Shown: positions 34,321 through 42,578, counted from the first letter of the stretch. The stretch is 64,000 nucleotides of DNA from Streptomyces lavendulae subsp. lavendulae (GCF_002803845.1 NZ_CP024985.1:992001-1056000); one strand, 5' to 3'. The notes: a model not told the origin generated them from the sequence alone. Program-made: numbers and translations.

Positions 34321-34335
34321 CTGATGGACCGTCAG
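34321..34335. promoter_or_regulatory. TetR-type operator upstream of the enoyl-CoA hydratase
   Basis: CTGATGG-A-CCGTCAG, a 15-bp near-perfect palindrome with one mismatched pair, is 17 bp upstream of the hydratase start, probably overlapping its promoter. It differs from the AAGCG-type site at 30291, so two different regulators may control the two acyl-CoA units. The PIG-L gene ends 16 bp away. Confidence 0.5.
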
Positions 34336-34350
34336 TTTAGGGCGGGTGCG

Positions 34351-35115
34351 TCAGCGGGGGAAGACCTCGAACGCCACCGCGGGACGGCCGCCGAAGCGGG
34401 CCGCGTTCCGTTCGGCGTTGCCGGTCAGGAAGCTCCGCACGTACTCCTCCGGGTCCTGGTCGGTCAGCACCTCGATGTACGCCTTGTGCTCCATCAAGGA
34501 CCTGACGGAGCGCTCCAGTCCGGGGGTCGCGTCGGCCGCGTGGGTCGGCGTCGCGGTGCCGGCCACCGCGACCCACCGCACGCCGTTCCAGGGTTCCAGC
34601 CCCTGCTCGGAGATCAGCTCCGGGAAGATCCAGCGGTTCCCCGCGTCGGCGGCGGCGTCCAGGGCGGCCCGGCCGACGGCCCGGTGGTCGGGGGTGTTCC
34701 AGTAGCCGCCGCCGTCGGGGCCGCCCCAGGTGTCCCGGTGGTTGAGGGTGATCACCAGTTCGGGCCGGTGCCGCCGGATGGCCGCCGCGATGTCCCGGCG
34801 CAGGCCGAGGCCGTACTCGACGACCCCGTCGCGGTGGCCGAGGAACTCCACCGTGGACACCCCGACGACGGCCGCGCTCGCACGCTGCTCGGCCTCGCGC
34901 AGCGGGGCGCACTCGTCCGGGGTGACGGTGTCGATGCCCGCCTCCCCGCGCGTGGCCAGGACGTAGACGACCTCGCGGCCGCCGTCCGTCCAGTCGGCGA
35001 TGGCCGCGGCGCAGCCGTACTCCAGGTCGTCGGGGTGGGCGACGACCGCGAGGGCTCGCTGCCAGTCGGTGGGCATCGGCTGCAAGGGGGCCTGCTGATC
35101 GGCTCGTTCGGTCAT
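34351..35115 (-). CDS. PIG-L family deacetylase
   Basis: A 254-residue zinc-dependent N-acetyl deacetylase of the LmbE/PIG-L family. The metal motif AHPDDLEYG (about 26-34), the TRGEAG segment, and GHRDGVVEYG are visible, plus NTPDHRAVGR carrying a later histidine ligand. Relatives include MshB (mycothiol synthesis) and Mca (mycothiol conjugate amidase). It is shorter than Mca and lacks its typical features, so it is probably a separate GlcNAc-type or antibiotic-type deacetylase. Start at 35115 (MTERADQQ) chosen; the longer frame adds a Pro/Arg-rich stretch. Confidence 0.87.
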   Translation of the reverse strand: MTERADQQAPLQPMPTDWQRALAVVAHPDDLEYGCAAAIADWTDGGREVVYVLATRGEAGIDTVTPDECAPLREAEQRASAAVVGVSTVEFLGHRDGVVEYGLGLRRDIAAAIRRHRPELVITLNHRDTWGGPDGGGYWNTPDHRAVGRAALDAAADAGNRWIFPELISEQGLEPWNGVRWVAVAGTATPTHAADATPGLERSVRSLMEHKAYIEVLTDQDPEEYVRSFLTGNAERNAARFGGRPAVAFEVFPR

Positions 35116-35253
35116 ACTCCGCACCCTAGGCCGTCCCGGGCGGGTGGTGGATCCGCCCGGGCTGACCACGGGGCCGGAAATCGCCTTGTGACAGGAGCAT
35201 GACCGGTTGTTAATGGGGCTCCGCTCCGACCCGGTTCCATCTCAGGGGGATGC

Positions 35254-35928
35254 ATGGAAACGAACGGACCACCGCGACCGGAGCAGCCACCACCGCCACG
35301 GCGGCCGTGGCTGCGCCCCGACACCCCGCCGGTCCCGCAGAACCCGCCGGGGCAGCCGCCGGCCTCCTACGCCGGGCTGCCCACCTCGCTGGACCTCAGC
35401 GTCACCAGGAGGCTGCTGTGGGTGGGCGGAGCGGCGTACCCGCTGCAGAACGTCGCCCGCGTCTACACCTTCCTCCTCAAGCCGCGGCGCAAGGAATCCG
35501 TCGTCGCCTTCGCACAGCGGTCGGCGCTCACCCTGCTCGCGGCGCTCGCCTTCACCGTGTTCGGGACCATCGCCGGCTTCCTCGCCCGCGCCGCCGACAC
35601 GAACTTCGACGGCAGCATCCGGTTCGTCTGGATCGTCACCGGAGTCGCCCTCCTCTACTACTTCGCGGACATGATGGCCGTGCTGACCGCGGCCGCCCAC
35701 TTCGTCCTGGCCGTCGAGTCCAACGGGCAGTCGACCGCGCTCGTCACCGGCCCCACCGGCCGGCTGAACCAGCTCGTGCACCAGATCGCGTACGCGATCG
35801 AGAACCCGGACACGGAACTCCGGGTGCAGGTGCAGCGCCTGACCATCAGCAATCCCAGCCACTACTACTTCGGCGACACCGTCAACATGTACGGCGGCCG
35901 GGGCAACTCGGGGGTGACCCACGGATGA
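35254..35928 (+). CDS. Two-helix membrane protein with C-terminal Gly/Asn signalling-like motif
   Basis: A 224-residue protein with AGGGGGA before its ATG. Residues 1-45 are Pro-rich. A domain beginning LDLSVTRRLLWVGGAAYPLQNVARV (about 47-71), then two transmembrane helices (about 92-112 and 124-142), resembles the actinobacterial DUF6232 type (from memory). A strand-rich cytoplasmic region with ESNGQSTALVTG, LNQLVHQIAYAIENP and LTISNPSHYYF follows. The last residues, GDTVNMYGGRGNSGVTHG, are repeated almost exactly at the start of the next protein. The stop overlaps the next start by ATGA. The tail may be a homotypic interaction (amyloid-like) motif. Confidence 0.75.
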   Translation: METNGPPRPEQPPPPRRPWLRPDTPPVPQNPPGQPPASYAGLPTSLDLSVTRRLLWVGGAAYPLQNVARVYTFLLKPRRKESVVAFAQRSALTLLAALAFTVFGTIAGFLARAADTNFDGSIRFVWIVTGVALLYYFADMMAVLTAAAHFVLAVESNGQSTALVTGPTGRLNQLVHQIAYAIENPDTELRVQVQRLTISNPSHYYFGDTVNMYGGRGNSGVTHG

Positions 35929-35970
35929 GCGGCGACACCGTGAACATGTACGGCGGCCGGGACAACAAGG
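35871..35970 (+). repeat. Direct duplication of a motif-coding segment across a gene junction
   Basis: Segments 35871-35911 and 35930-35970 (offset 59 bp) differ at about four of 41 positions. One encodes the C-terminal tail of the membrane protein, the other the N-terminus of the overlapping downstream gene. Both are read in the same codon phase because the genes overlap by ATGA. Confidence 0.85.
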
Positions 35971-36248
35971 GCATCGTCCACCACCACGCGGCGCCCCCGG
36001 CCCGCTCCCCGGAGCAGGCCGTGCGCGAGCTCCTCGCGCTGCTGGCGGAACTGCGCGCACAGGTGCCCGCCGAGTCCGCGCGGTACATCGACTCGGCCCT
36101 CCCGGCCATCACCGCCGATCCGGCCGTGGCACCCGAGGAGCGGCACCGGGCGCTGCTGGCGGTGGCCGGCATCGCCGCCACCGTCGGGGCGGTCGGAGCA
36201 CCCGTGGTGGAAGCCGTCCGCGCGCTCCTCGCACTGCTCGGCGCCTGA
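35925..36248 (+). CDS. Small helical protein with N-terminal copy of the shared motif
   Basis: A 107-residue protein beginning MSGDTVNMYGGRDNKGIVHHH, nearly the same motif as the end of the upstream membrane protein. The remainder (from about residue 25) is predicted helical: a Leu/Ala-rich helix VRELLALLAELRAQV, a middle segment with a Tyr and Pro turns, and a hydrophobic C-terminal helix (VEAVRALLALLGA). It has no signal peptide. No enzyme motif is visible. Coupled translation with the membrane protein suggests the two meet. The layout of a shared N-/C-terminal motif recalls bacterial amyloid-signalling pairs (inference). Confidence 0.75.
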   Translation: MSGDTVNMYGGRDNKGIVHHHAAPPARSPEQAVRELLALLAELRAQVPAESARYIDSALPAITADPAVAPEERHRALLAVAGIAATVGAVGAPVVEAVRALLALLGA

Positions 36249-36266
36249 CGGGGTGCAGCACGGCGG

Positions 36267-36302
36267 GTGAGCGGCCCGCGGGTCCGCCCGCGGGCCGCTC
36301 AC
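36267..36302. terminator. Bidirectional terminator hairpin
   Basis: A perfect 16-bp GC-rich stem (36267-36282 with 36287-36302) and a TCCG tetraloop between the convergent 107-residue protein gene and the alcohol dehydrogenase gene. There is no T run, as is common in Streptomyces. Confidence 0.85.
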
Positions 36303-36317
36303 CTGCGGGAGCTCAGG

Positions 36318-37403
36318 TCAGAACTGCACCACCGAGCGGAGCACCTCGCCGCGTTCCATGCGGGCGAAGGCGTCCTCGACCCCGTCGAGCGGGATGGTCT
36401 CCGAGACGAAGGCGTCGAGGTCGAGCCGGCCCTGGAGGTAGAGGTCGATCAGGAGCGGGAAGTCCCGCTCGGGCAGGCAGTCCCCGTACCAGGAGGACTT
36501 CAGCGCGCCGCCGCGCCCGAAGACGTCCAGCAGCGGGAGTTCGAGCTTCATCTCCGGCGTCGGTACGCCGACCAGCACCACCGTGCCCGCCAGGTCGCGG
36601 GCGTAGAAGGCCTGCCGGTAGGTCTCGGGGCGGCCCACCGCCTCGATGACGACGTCCGCGCCGTTGCCGTCGGTCAGCCCCTGGATGGCCTTGACCACTT
36701 CCTCCGTACGCCCGTTGACGGTGTGGGTGGCGCCGAGGCCGCGCGCCCACTCCAGCTTCCGGTCGTCCAGGTCCACGGCGATGATCTTCGAGGCGCCCGC
36801 CAGCCGTGCCCCCGCGACCGCCGCGTTGCCCACTCCCCCGCAGCCGATGACGGCCACCGAGTCGCCGCGCCCGACGTTGCCGGTATTGATGGCGGCGCCG
36901 AGGCCCGCCATCACCCCGCAGCCGAGGAGGCCGGCGGCGGCCGGGGAGGCGGCCGGGTCCACCTTGGTGCACTGCCCGGCGGCGACCAGGGTCTTCTCGG
37001 CGAAGGCCCCGATGCCCAGCGCCGGGGAGAGCGGGGTGCCGTCCTCCAGGGTCATGGGCTGGGTGGCGTTGTGCGTGGCGAAGCAGTACCAGGGGCGGCC
37101 GCGCCGGCAGGCCCGGCAGGTGCCGCACACCGCGCGCCAGTTGAGGACCACGAAGTCCCCGGGGGCGACCGAGGTGACGTCCGGGCCGACGGACTCCACG
37201 ACGCCGGCCGCCTCGTGACCGAGGAGGAAGGGGAACTCGTCGTTGATCCCGCCCTCCCGGTAGTGCAGGTCGGTGTGACAGACCCCGCAGGCCTGGATCT
37301 TCACCAGGGCCTCGCCCGGCCCCGGGTCGGGCACGAGGATCGTGGTCGTCTCCACCGGTGCGCCCTTGCTCCGCGCGATGACACCTCGTACGCGATGCGT
37401 CAC
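36318..37403 (-). CDS. S-(hydroxymethyl)mycothiol dehydrogenase (mycothiol-dependent formaldehyde dehydrogenase)
   Basis: A 361-residue zinc alcohol dehydrogenase. Starting at the GTG at 37403 ([17 protein letters not shown]) gives the family's usual length. Catalytic zinc ligands are in CGVCHTD and GHEAAG. The structural zinc cysteines lie in [15 protein letters not shown], and the NAD loop is [13 protein letters not shown]. The sequence closely follows the class III-like mycothiol enzymes of actinobacteria, which detoxify formaldehyde as the mycothiol adduct. In many Streptomyces an MBL-fold hydrolase gene follows it; here the downstream neighbour is a terminator and an unrelated convergent gene. 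Confidence 0.92.
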   Translation of the reverse strand: MTHRVRGVIARSKGAPVETTTILVPDPGPGEALVKIQACGVCHTDLHYREGGINDEFPFLLGHEAAGVVESVGPDVTSVAPGDFVVLNWRAVCGTCRACRRGRPWYCFATHNATQPMTLEDGTPLSPALGIGAFAEKTLVAAGQCTKVDPAASPAAAGLLGCGVMAGLGAAINTGNVGRGDSVAVIGCGGVGNAAVAGARLAGASKIIAVDLDDRKLEWARGLGATHTVNGRTEEVVKAIQGLTDGNGADVVIEAVGRPETYRQAFYARDLAGTVVLVGVPTPEMKLELPLLDVFGRGGALKSSWYGDCLPERDFPLLIDLYLQGRLDLDAFVSETIPLDGVEDAFARMERGEVLRSVVQF

Positions 37404-37476
37404 GTCATACCCCGTTCTGTTCGGATCGGTCTGGATCATCGAACGTACACGGGCGCCGCCCGGTACGGGAGTTGCG

Positions 37477-38451
37477 TCACGATTCCGCGCGCGCTGCGGC
37501 CAGATCCGGTGGGACGGCGGCCCGCAGGGCGGCCGTGAAGGCGGCCACGGCGGGGTGGGCCCCGGCTCCGCTGCGGAAAGCGATCTTGGTCCGGCGCTCC
37601 ATGTGCAGGCGGACCAGGCTCACCCCGGGCCCGGTCGGCCCGGTGACACCGAGCTGCGGCACCACGGCGACCCCCTGGCCGACGGCGACCAGCGCGAGGA
37701 CGGTGGCGAACTCGTCCACCTGGTGGCGCACCCGGGGGGTGAACCCGGCGGCGCGGCAGGCCCGGACGGTCATGGCGTGGCAGAGGGTACCGGGGGTGGC
37801 GGTGATCCAGGGATCGTCCCGGTGCGCGCGCAGCACCGCGTCCTGCCCGGGGCTGCCGGCCGGCGGGGCGCCGGGGTCCGCGGCGCCGGGGAAGGACCCC
37901 GGGTCGGCTGCTGTGGCGGGCGCCGGGCCGGCCAGGTACATCGCCTCCCCGTACAGCTGCCGCGTGGCCAGCCCGGGCTCGGGCGGCTCGGGGACCAGGT
38001 CGTACTCGTGCACCAGCGCCACGTCCAGGTCCCCCGCCCGCAGCGCGTGCGCGACCGCCGCCGGATCGGTCTCGGACACCATCGGCTCCAGTCCCGGGTG
38101 GCGGCGGGCCAGGTGCACCAGGGCGGCCGGGACGATGGCCCGCGTAGCGGTCGGGAACGCCCCGATCCGCAGGGCGCCGGCCAGACCGCTGCGGGCCTCG
38201 GCCAGGTCGGCGTCGGCCCGCTCCAGCCGCTCCAGGACGGCATCGGCGTGCCGGACCAGGTTCTGGGCGGCCGGGGTGAGCCGGACCGTGCGGCCGGTGC
38301 GTTCCAGCAGCGGCAGGCCGGCCTCCCGCTCCAGGGCGGAGAGCTGCTGGGAGACGGCGGAGGGGCTGAAGGACAGTGCCTGGGCCACGGCGGCGATGGT
38401 GCCGCGGCGGGCGAGCTCCCGCAGGAGCCGGAGGCGGCGTACGTCGAGCAT
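37477..38451 (-). CDS. LysR-family transcriptional regulator
   Basis: A 324-residue regulator with an N-terminal winged helix ([45 protein letters not shown], residues 1-60) and a LysR substrate-binding domain containing [15 protein letters not shown] and [15 protein letters not shown]. An insertion rich in Gly/Ala/Pro (about 176-206) lengthens the first effector lobe. It diverges from the DapA-like gene at 38522 with a 70-bp gap, the usual LysR arrangement, so that gene is its likely target. A TTA-N9-TAA element (38461-38475) in the gap fits a LysR T-N11-A box. Confidence 0.92.
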   Translation of the reverse strand: MLDVRRLRLLRELARRGTIAAVAQALSFSPSAVSQQLSALEREAGLPLLERTGRTVRLTPAAQNLVRHADAVLERLERADADLAEARSGLAGALRIGAFPTATRAIVPAALVHLARRHPGLEPMVSETDPAAVAHALRAGDLDVALVHEYDLVPEPPEPGLATRQLYGEAMYLAGPAPATAADPGSFPGAADPGAPPAGSPGQDAVLRAHRDDPWITATPGTLCHAMTVRACRAAGFTPRVRHQVDEFATVLALVAVGQGVAVVPQLGVTGPTGPGVSLVRLHMERRTKIAFRSGAGAHPAVAAFTAALRAAVPPDLAAARAES

Positions 38452-38521
38452 CGGCCCAGCTTACGGTTCGGCTAAGTAATGCGAACTGGATTCGATGCTC
38501 GGTCCGGGCGAAGCTCGTCCC

Positions 38522-39442
38522 ATGCGACTGGACACACACGGCACGACGACGGACACGACGGCACTCGACGGGATCCACGTCCCGCTGATCACCCCCTTCG
38601 ACCGGGCGGGGAACATCGCCGCGGAGGCCCTGGAGGCCCTCGCGCACGAGGCGCTCGACGCGGGTGCGGCCGGGATCGTCGCCCTCGGCACCACCGGGGA
38701 GACGGCCACGCTGGAGGAGGCCGAGCGCGATCTGGTCACCGAGGTCTGCGCCCGGGTCTGCCGGGAGCGGGGCGGGCTGCTCACGGTGGGGGCCGGGGCG
38801 AGCGGCACCCGGGCGGCCGAGGCCTCGCTGGCCCGGCTGGTGCGGTGGCCGCAGGTGGGGGCGGCGCTGGTGACGGTGCCCTCGTTCGTGCGGCCCGCGG
38901 CGGCCGGGGTGCTGGCGCACTTCACGCGGCTGGCCGAGGTGAGCCCCGTACCGCTGGTCGTCTACCACATCCCCTACCGGACGGGGCAGCCGCTGGACGC
39001 GGCGGCGCTGCGGGCCCTCGGGGCCCTGCCGGGGGTGGCCGGGCTGAAGTACGCGGGAGGCGGCGTCGACCAGGAGACGGTGGCGCTGCTGGGCGACCTC
39101 CCGGACGGGTTCGCCGTCCTGGCCGGGGACGACGCGTACCTGTCACCGATGCTGGCGCTCGGGGCGGCCGGCGGGATCCTGGCCTCGGCGCATCTGGCGA
39201 CGGAGCGGTTCGTGGAGCTCGCGGCGGCGTGGCGGGCCGGTGACGTGCCGCGGGCCCGGAGCCTGGGCCACGCGCTGGCCCGGCTCTCGGCGGCGGCGTT
39301 CGCGGAGCCCAATCCGACGGTGGTCAAGGGGGTGCTGCACGCGCAGGGCCGGATCCCGACCCCGGACGTACGGCTTCCGCTGCTGCCGGCATCACCGGCG
39401 GCGGTCGCGGCCACCCTGAAGGAGTTGGCCGAAATTCAGTAG
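38522..39442 (+). CDS. Dihydrodipicolinate-synthase-family aldolase (DapA-like)
   Basis: A 306-residue class I aldolase/lyase of the DHDPS/NAL family. Conserved residues are GTTGE (56-60), Tyr148 in VYHIPYR and Schiff-base Lys176 in GLKYAGG. The start at 38522 gives MRLDTHG; an in-frame ATG nine codons earlier is possible. It stands alone with a divergent LysR regulator rather than with lysine genes, so it is probably a secondary DapA paralogue or a 2-keto-acid aldolase with another substrate. A strong hairpin terminator follows. Confidence 0.85.
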   Translation: MRLDTHGTTTDTTALDGIHVPLITPFDRAGNIAAEALEALAHEALDAGAAGIVALGTTGETATLEEAERDLVTEVCARVCRERGGLLTVGAGASGTRAAEASLARLVRWPQVGAALVTVPSFVRPAAAGVLAHFTRLAEVSPVPLVVYHIPYRTGQPLDAAALRALGALPGVAGLKYAGGGVDQETVALLGDLPDGFAVLAGDDAYLSPMLALGAAGGILASAHLATERFVELAAAWRAGDVPRARSLGHALARLSAAAFAEPNPTVVKGVLHAQGRIPTPDVRLPLLPASPAAVAATLKELAEIQ

Positions 39443-39462
39443 GCGGAGGGCGACCTGCCCCA

Positions 39463-39506
39463 CCGGAGGGCGGCGGTCCGGCAGCTGCCGGACCGCCGCC
39501 CTCCGG
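39463..39506 (+). terminator. Terminator hairpin of the DapA-like gene
   Basis: A perfect 44-nt palindrome (39463-39506, centre CAGCTG) begins 20 bp after the stop. It would form a stem of about 20 bp with a minimal loop. It separates the DapA-like transcript from the leader of the LysM-transglycosylase gene. Confidence 0.85.
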
Positions 39507-39894
39507 GGCTCCCAGGTGTCGGAAAAAGTCCACGATGGGCGATTCACCACCATCGCACCCCTCGCCCGAATCGGCAGCATCGGTCGGCTAATTGCCCGTA
39601 TTGAGCGAAGCGCCACCACGCCCCGCCAAACCGTGATGTCAGTCACGCGTGTCCGTTCAACATCAATTTCCGCGCCACGCCGATTTCCTTTTCCCAGAAA
39701 GGAAATCGCTCCTTTCCGGGATCTCCATTCAAGGTCATTCACCGGGCCGCCGACGGGAAGTCGATCTCCCCGGTGAATTCACGCCTTGTTCCGGTCCCGC
39801 GCGCTCGCCTACGGTCACCCTCACTCCCGGCGGCCGCACACCGAATCCGGTCGGCGCCAGGGCTCTCCCGTACCCCCACGTGAGGAACAGCGCC
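39507..39894 (+). promoter_or_regulatory. Long leader/promoter region of the LysM-transglycosylase gene
   Basis: No gene is seen in these 388 bp. It contains unusually AT-rich stretches for the window (39535-39730). It also has an inverted repeat ATTCACCGGG (39737-39746) and CCCGGTGAAT (39769-39778), a CCCAGAAAGGAAA/CCTTTCCGGG hairpin (39694-39721), and a second GAATCCGG segment near 39842. Streptomyces wall-hydrolase genes of this class are often preceded by a c-di-AMP (ydaO) riboswitch. The length and paired elements are compatible, but I could not match the ydaO consensus by eye. Confidence 0.35.
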
Positions 39895-40698
39895 ATGTCC
39901 GCAAAGGGTAAGCACCGTCGGCCGAAGCAGCACCGGATCGCCCGCAGGCTGGCCTTCGCCGGCACGGGAGGCGCGGCACTCGCCCTCCCGCTGATCGGCG
40001 CCACCACCGCCGGTGCGGCGGTCACCCAGCCGGCCGTGGCACCCGCGACGAGCACCCTCGCGCGGCCCGCCGTACAGCCCGCGGTGCAGCCCGCGGTGCA
40101 GCCCGCGGTGCAGCCCGCGGTGCAGCCCGCCGCCGAGAACGCGGCGCTCCCCCTGACGTATTCCGTGGTCGGCGGCGACACCCTGTCGAAGATCGCGGCC
40201 GACCATTCCGTGAGCGGCGGCTGGCAGACGCTCTACGCCGACAACCGCAGCGCCATCGGCGCCGACCCCTCGGTCATCCGCCCCGGCCTCACACTGCGCC
40301 TCGGCGCCGCGGCCAAGGCCTCCGCCGCCAAGGCCACCGCGGTCACGGCGGCCGCGGTCAAGCCCGCCGCCACGTACGCGAACAACCTCGACGGCTGGAT
40401 CCGGGAGTCCCTGGACATCATGGCCCGGCACGGAATTCCCGGCAGCTACAACGGAATCCACCGCAATGTGATGCGGGAGTCCTCCGGCAATCCCCTGGCC
40501 ATCAACAACTGGGACTCCAACGCCGCGGCCGGCATTCCCTCGAAGGGCCTCCTCCAGGTCATCGACCCGACCTTCCGGGCCTACCACGTCCCCGGCACGG
40601 CGATGGATTCCTACGACCCCGTCGCCAACATCACGGCCGCCTGCAACTACGCGGCCGCCCGCTACGGTTCGATCGACAACGTCAACGGCGCCTACTGA
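39895..40698 (+). CDS. Secreted LysM lytic transglycosylase (SLT domain)
   Basis: A 267-residue exported cell-wall hydrolase. Basic N-terminus (KGKHRRPKQHRIARR) and signal core, then a QPAV tandem-repeat linker (about 61-80), one LysM domain (YSVVGGDTLSKIAADHSVSGGWQTLYADN, about 89-117), an Ala/Lys-rich linker and a C-terminal SLT domain. The SLT catalytic glutamate is in VMRESSGNP (about 199), with NNWDSNAAAGIPSKGLLQVI following. This is the Streptomyces Swl-type architecture, involved in spore germination and growth (family knowledge). GAGGA lies 9 nt before the ATG. Confidence 0.93.
   Translation: MSAKGKHRRPKQHRIARRLAFAGTGGAALALPLIGATTAGAAVTQPAVAPATSTLARPAVQPAVQPAVQPAVQPAVQPAAENAALPLTYSVVGGDTLSKIAADHSVSGGWQTLYADNRSAIGADPSVIRPGLTLRLGAAAKASAAKATAVTAAAVKPAATYANNLDGWIRESLDIMARHGIPGSYNGIHRNVMRESSGNPLAINNWDSNAAAGIPSKGLLQVIDPTFRAYHVPGTAMDSYDPVANITAACNYAAARYGSIDNVNGAY
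40075..40134 (+). repeat. 12-bp tandem repeat encoding QPAV units
   Basis: Four exact copies of CAGCCCGCGGTG (40075-40122) and one degenerate copy (to 40134) encode a Gln-Pro-Ala-Val linker between signal peptide and LysM domain. Copy number could vary by slippage while keeping frame. Confidence 0.9.
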
Positions 40699-40722
40699 CC
40701 TGAGCCCGCGCGCGCCGCGCCG

Positions 40723-41328
40723 TCAGAGCCACCCCTGGCGGCGGGCCGCCCGTACGGCCTCCATGCGGTTGCGGGTGCCCGTCTTGCCGATGGCCGCGGA
40801 GAGGTAGTTCCGCACCGTCGATTCGGACAGGTGCACCCGGCCCGCGATGTCGGCGACGGTGGCCCCGTCCGCGGCGGCGACCAGGACGTCGATCTCGCGC
40901 GGGGTCAGCGGGTTGGGGCCGGCGCTCAGGGCGGCGGCCGCCAGGGACGGGTCGATCACCTTCTCCCCGGCGAGCACCCGGCGCACGGCGACGGCCAGTT
41001 CCTCCACCGGGCCGTCCTTCACCAGGAACCCGGCGGCCCCCGCCTCCATCGCGCGGCGCAGGTATCCCGGCCGGCCGAAGGTGGTCAGGATCAGCACCCG
41101 GCAGCCGGGCAGCCGGCTGCGCAGCTCGGCGGCGGCGTCCAGGCCGCTGCGGCCGGGCAGTTCGATGTCCAGGAGGGCGACATCGGGCCGGGCGTCGAGC
41201 GCGGCCGCCAGGATCTCGTCCCCGGCGCCGACCTGGGCCACCACCTCGATGTCCTCTTCCAGACCGAGCAGCAGCGCCAGCGCGCCCCGCATCATGCCCT
41301 GGTCCTCGGCCAGCAGGACCCTGATCAT
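40723..41328 (-). CDS. NarL/LuxR-type response regulator (DesR-like)
   Basis: A 201-residue response regulator. The receiver has LLAEDQGMMR (5-14), Asp54 in ALLDIELPGRSG and lysine in FLVKDGP (about 103). The C-terminal HTH is LuxR-type (LTPREIDVLVAAADGATVADIAGRVHLSESTVRNYLSAAIGKTG). It is coupled by a 4-bp overlap to the kinase gene and closes a four-gene unit with an ABC-2 exporter. It likely controls that exporter in response to membrane stress or a toxic lipid, as for DesKR/LiaRS-like systems (inference). Confidence 0.93.
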   Translation of the reverse strand: MIRVLLAEDQGMMRGALALLLGLEEDIEVVAQVGAGDEILAAALDARPDVALLDIELPGRSGLDAAAELRSRLPGCRVLILTTFGRPGYLRRAMEAGAAGFLVKDGPVEELAVAVRRVLAGEKVIDPSLAAAALSAGPNPLTPREIDVLVAAADGATVADIAGRVHLSESTVRNYLSAAIGKTGTRNRMEAVRAARRQGWL

Positions 41329-42575
41329 CCGCGCTCCCCGTCCTCTTCCTCACCGGTCGGCTCCACCGGCAGTTCGGCGGTGACCCGGAAGCCGCGGTCC
41401 GGGGCCGGTCCGCTGCCGAGGGTGCCCCCCGCCAGGGCGAGCCGTTCACCGAGGCCGGTCAGTCCACTGCCCGGCGGGTTCGAGCCTACGCCGTTCCCGT
41501 CGTCGGTGATCACCAGTACGGCCCGCTCCGCGCTGCTGCGCAGCTCGATCTCGCAGGTGGCCGCTCCGCTGTGGCGGATGGCGTTGGTGGCGGCCTCCCG
41601 GACCACCCAGCCGAGCAGGGCCGCGGTCTGCGGCGGCAGCGGGGGCCCGGACTGGCGTACGACGGGCTCGATTCCGGCGGCGGTCAGCGCGCCCCGGGCC
41701 CGGTCGAGCTCGGCGGCCAGGCTCGCCTCGCGGTAGCCGGTGACGGCCTCCCGGATCTCGGTGAGCGCCTGCCGGCCCACCGACTCGATGTCACGGACCT
41801 GCTCCAGGGCCGCGTCCATGTCCCGGGGCGCGATCCGGCGGGCGGCCTCGGACTTCACGACGATCACCGAGAGGGTGTGGCCGAGCAGGTCGTGCAGGTC
41901 GCGGGAGAAGCGCAGCCGCTCCTGGTCCACGGCGGCCCTGGCCAGTTCCTGCCGGGTGTCGCGGAGCTTCTTGACCGTTTCCGACAGGGCCAGGATGGCG
42001 GCGGTGACCATGCCCGACAACAAGGTGCCGTAGGCGATGCCCAGGGTGTCCATGCCCCCCGACCGTCCCGCGACCACTGCCGCCACGGTGGTCACGGCGA
42101 ACATCACCGGACCGAGCCGGCGGCCCCGGACGACCGCGCCGGTGGCGAGGCCCAGCAGCGGGAAGAACAGCAGCCAGTTGCCGCCGTAGGCCAGCGCGAG
42201 GGCGCAGGTGACCGCCCCCAGCGCGACCAGGCACCAGCGGGTGGCGGGCGCCTCGCGGGCCTCCTTGTGGAAGGCCCGGAACACCAGGGTGACGTAGAGG
42301 GAGTTGAAGGCCAGCAGGCCCACGACGCCGACCCAGGGGTTGGGGGTCTTGCCCTGGACGATGTTGGAGAGCGCCCCCATGCCGAGCAGCAGCCAGGGCA
42401 GCAGGGTGAGCGCGTTGGGCGGGCCCGCCACCGGGTCGGGCCCGCCGCCGGGTGCGCAGCCGCGGGCCCGGCGGGCCCGCTGCGCCGCCCGCCGCGCGAT
42501 CCGGCGCACCTGCCAGTCGGGCTCCCGCTCCCGTCCGGTCCCCTGCCCGCTCCGCATGTCCGTTCCCCGCTCCAT
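41325..42575 (-). CDS. Sensor histidine kinase (DesK/HisKA_3 type)
   Basis: A 416-residue kinase. After an Arg-rich cytoplasmic start, five or six transmembrane helices span about residues 50-200 with little outside sequence, typical of membrane-sensing kinases. The HisKA_3 helix has phospho-acceptor His in RFSRDLHDLLGHTLSVI, and the HATPase has REAATNAIRHSGA and ITDDGNGVG. It lies 3 bp after the ABC permease gene and overlaps its response regulator gene by 4 bp. The intramembrane-sensing layout fits detection of envelope stress. Confidence 0.92.
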   Translation of the reverse strand: MERGTDMRSGQGTGREREPDWQVRRIARRAAQRARRARGCAPGGGPDPVAGPPNALTLLPWLLLGMGALSNIVQGKTPNPWVGVVGLLAFNSLYVTLVFRAFHKEAREAPATRWCLVALGAVTCALALAYGGNWLLFFPLLGLATGAVVRGRRLGPVMFAVTTVAAVVAGRSGGMDTLGIAYGTLLSGMVTAAILALSETVKKLRDTRQELARAAVDQERLRFSRDLHDLLGHTLSVIVVKSEAARRIAPRDMDAALEQVRDIESVGRQALTEIREAVTGYREASLAAELDRARGALTAAGIEPVVRQSGPPLPPQTAALLGWVVREAATNAIRHSGAATCEIELRSSAERAVLVITDDGNGVGSNPPGSGLTGLGERLALAGGTLGSGPAPDRGFRVTAELPVEPTGEEEDGERG

Positions 42576-42578
42576 CGA

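Noticed and set aside
34351..37403. PIG-L deacetylase and mycothiol formaldehyde dehydrogenase as one mycothiol locus
   Set aside because: They are separated by the unrelated motif-sharing pair on the opposite strand and a terminator; the deacetylase does not look like MshB or Mca specifically.
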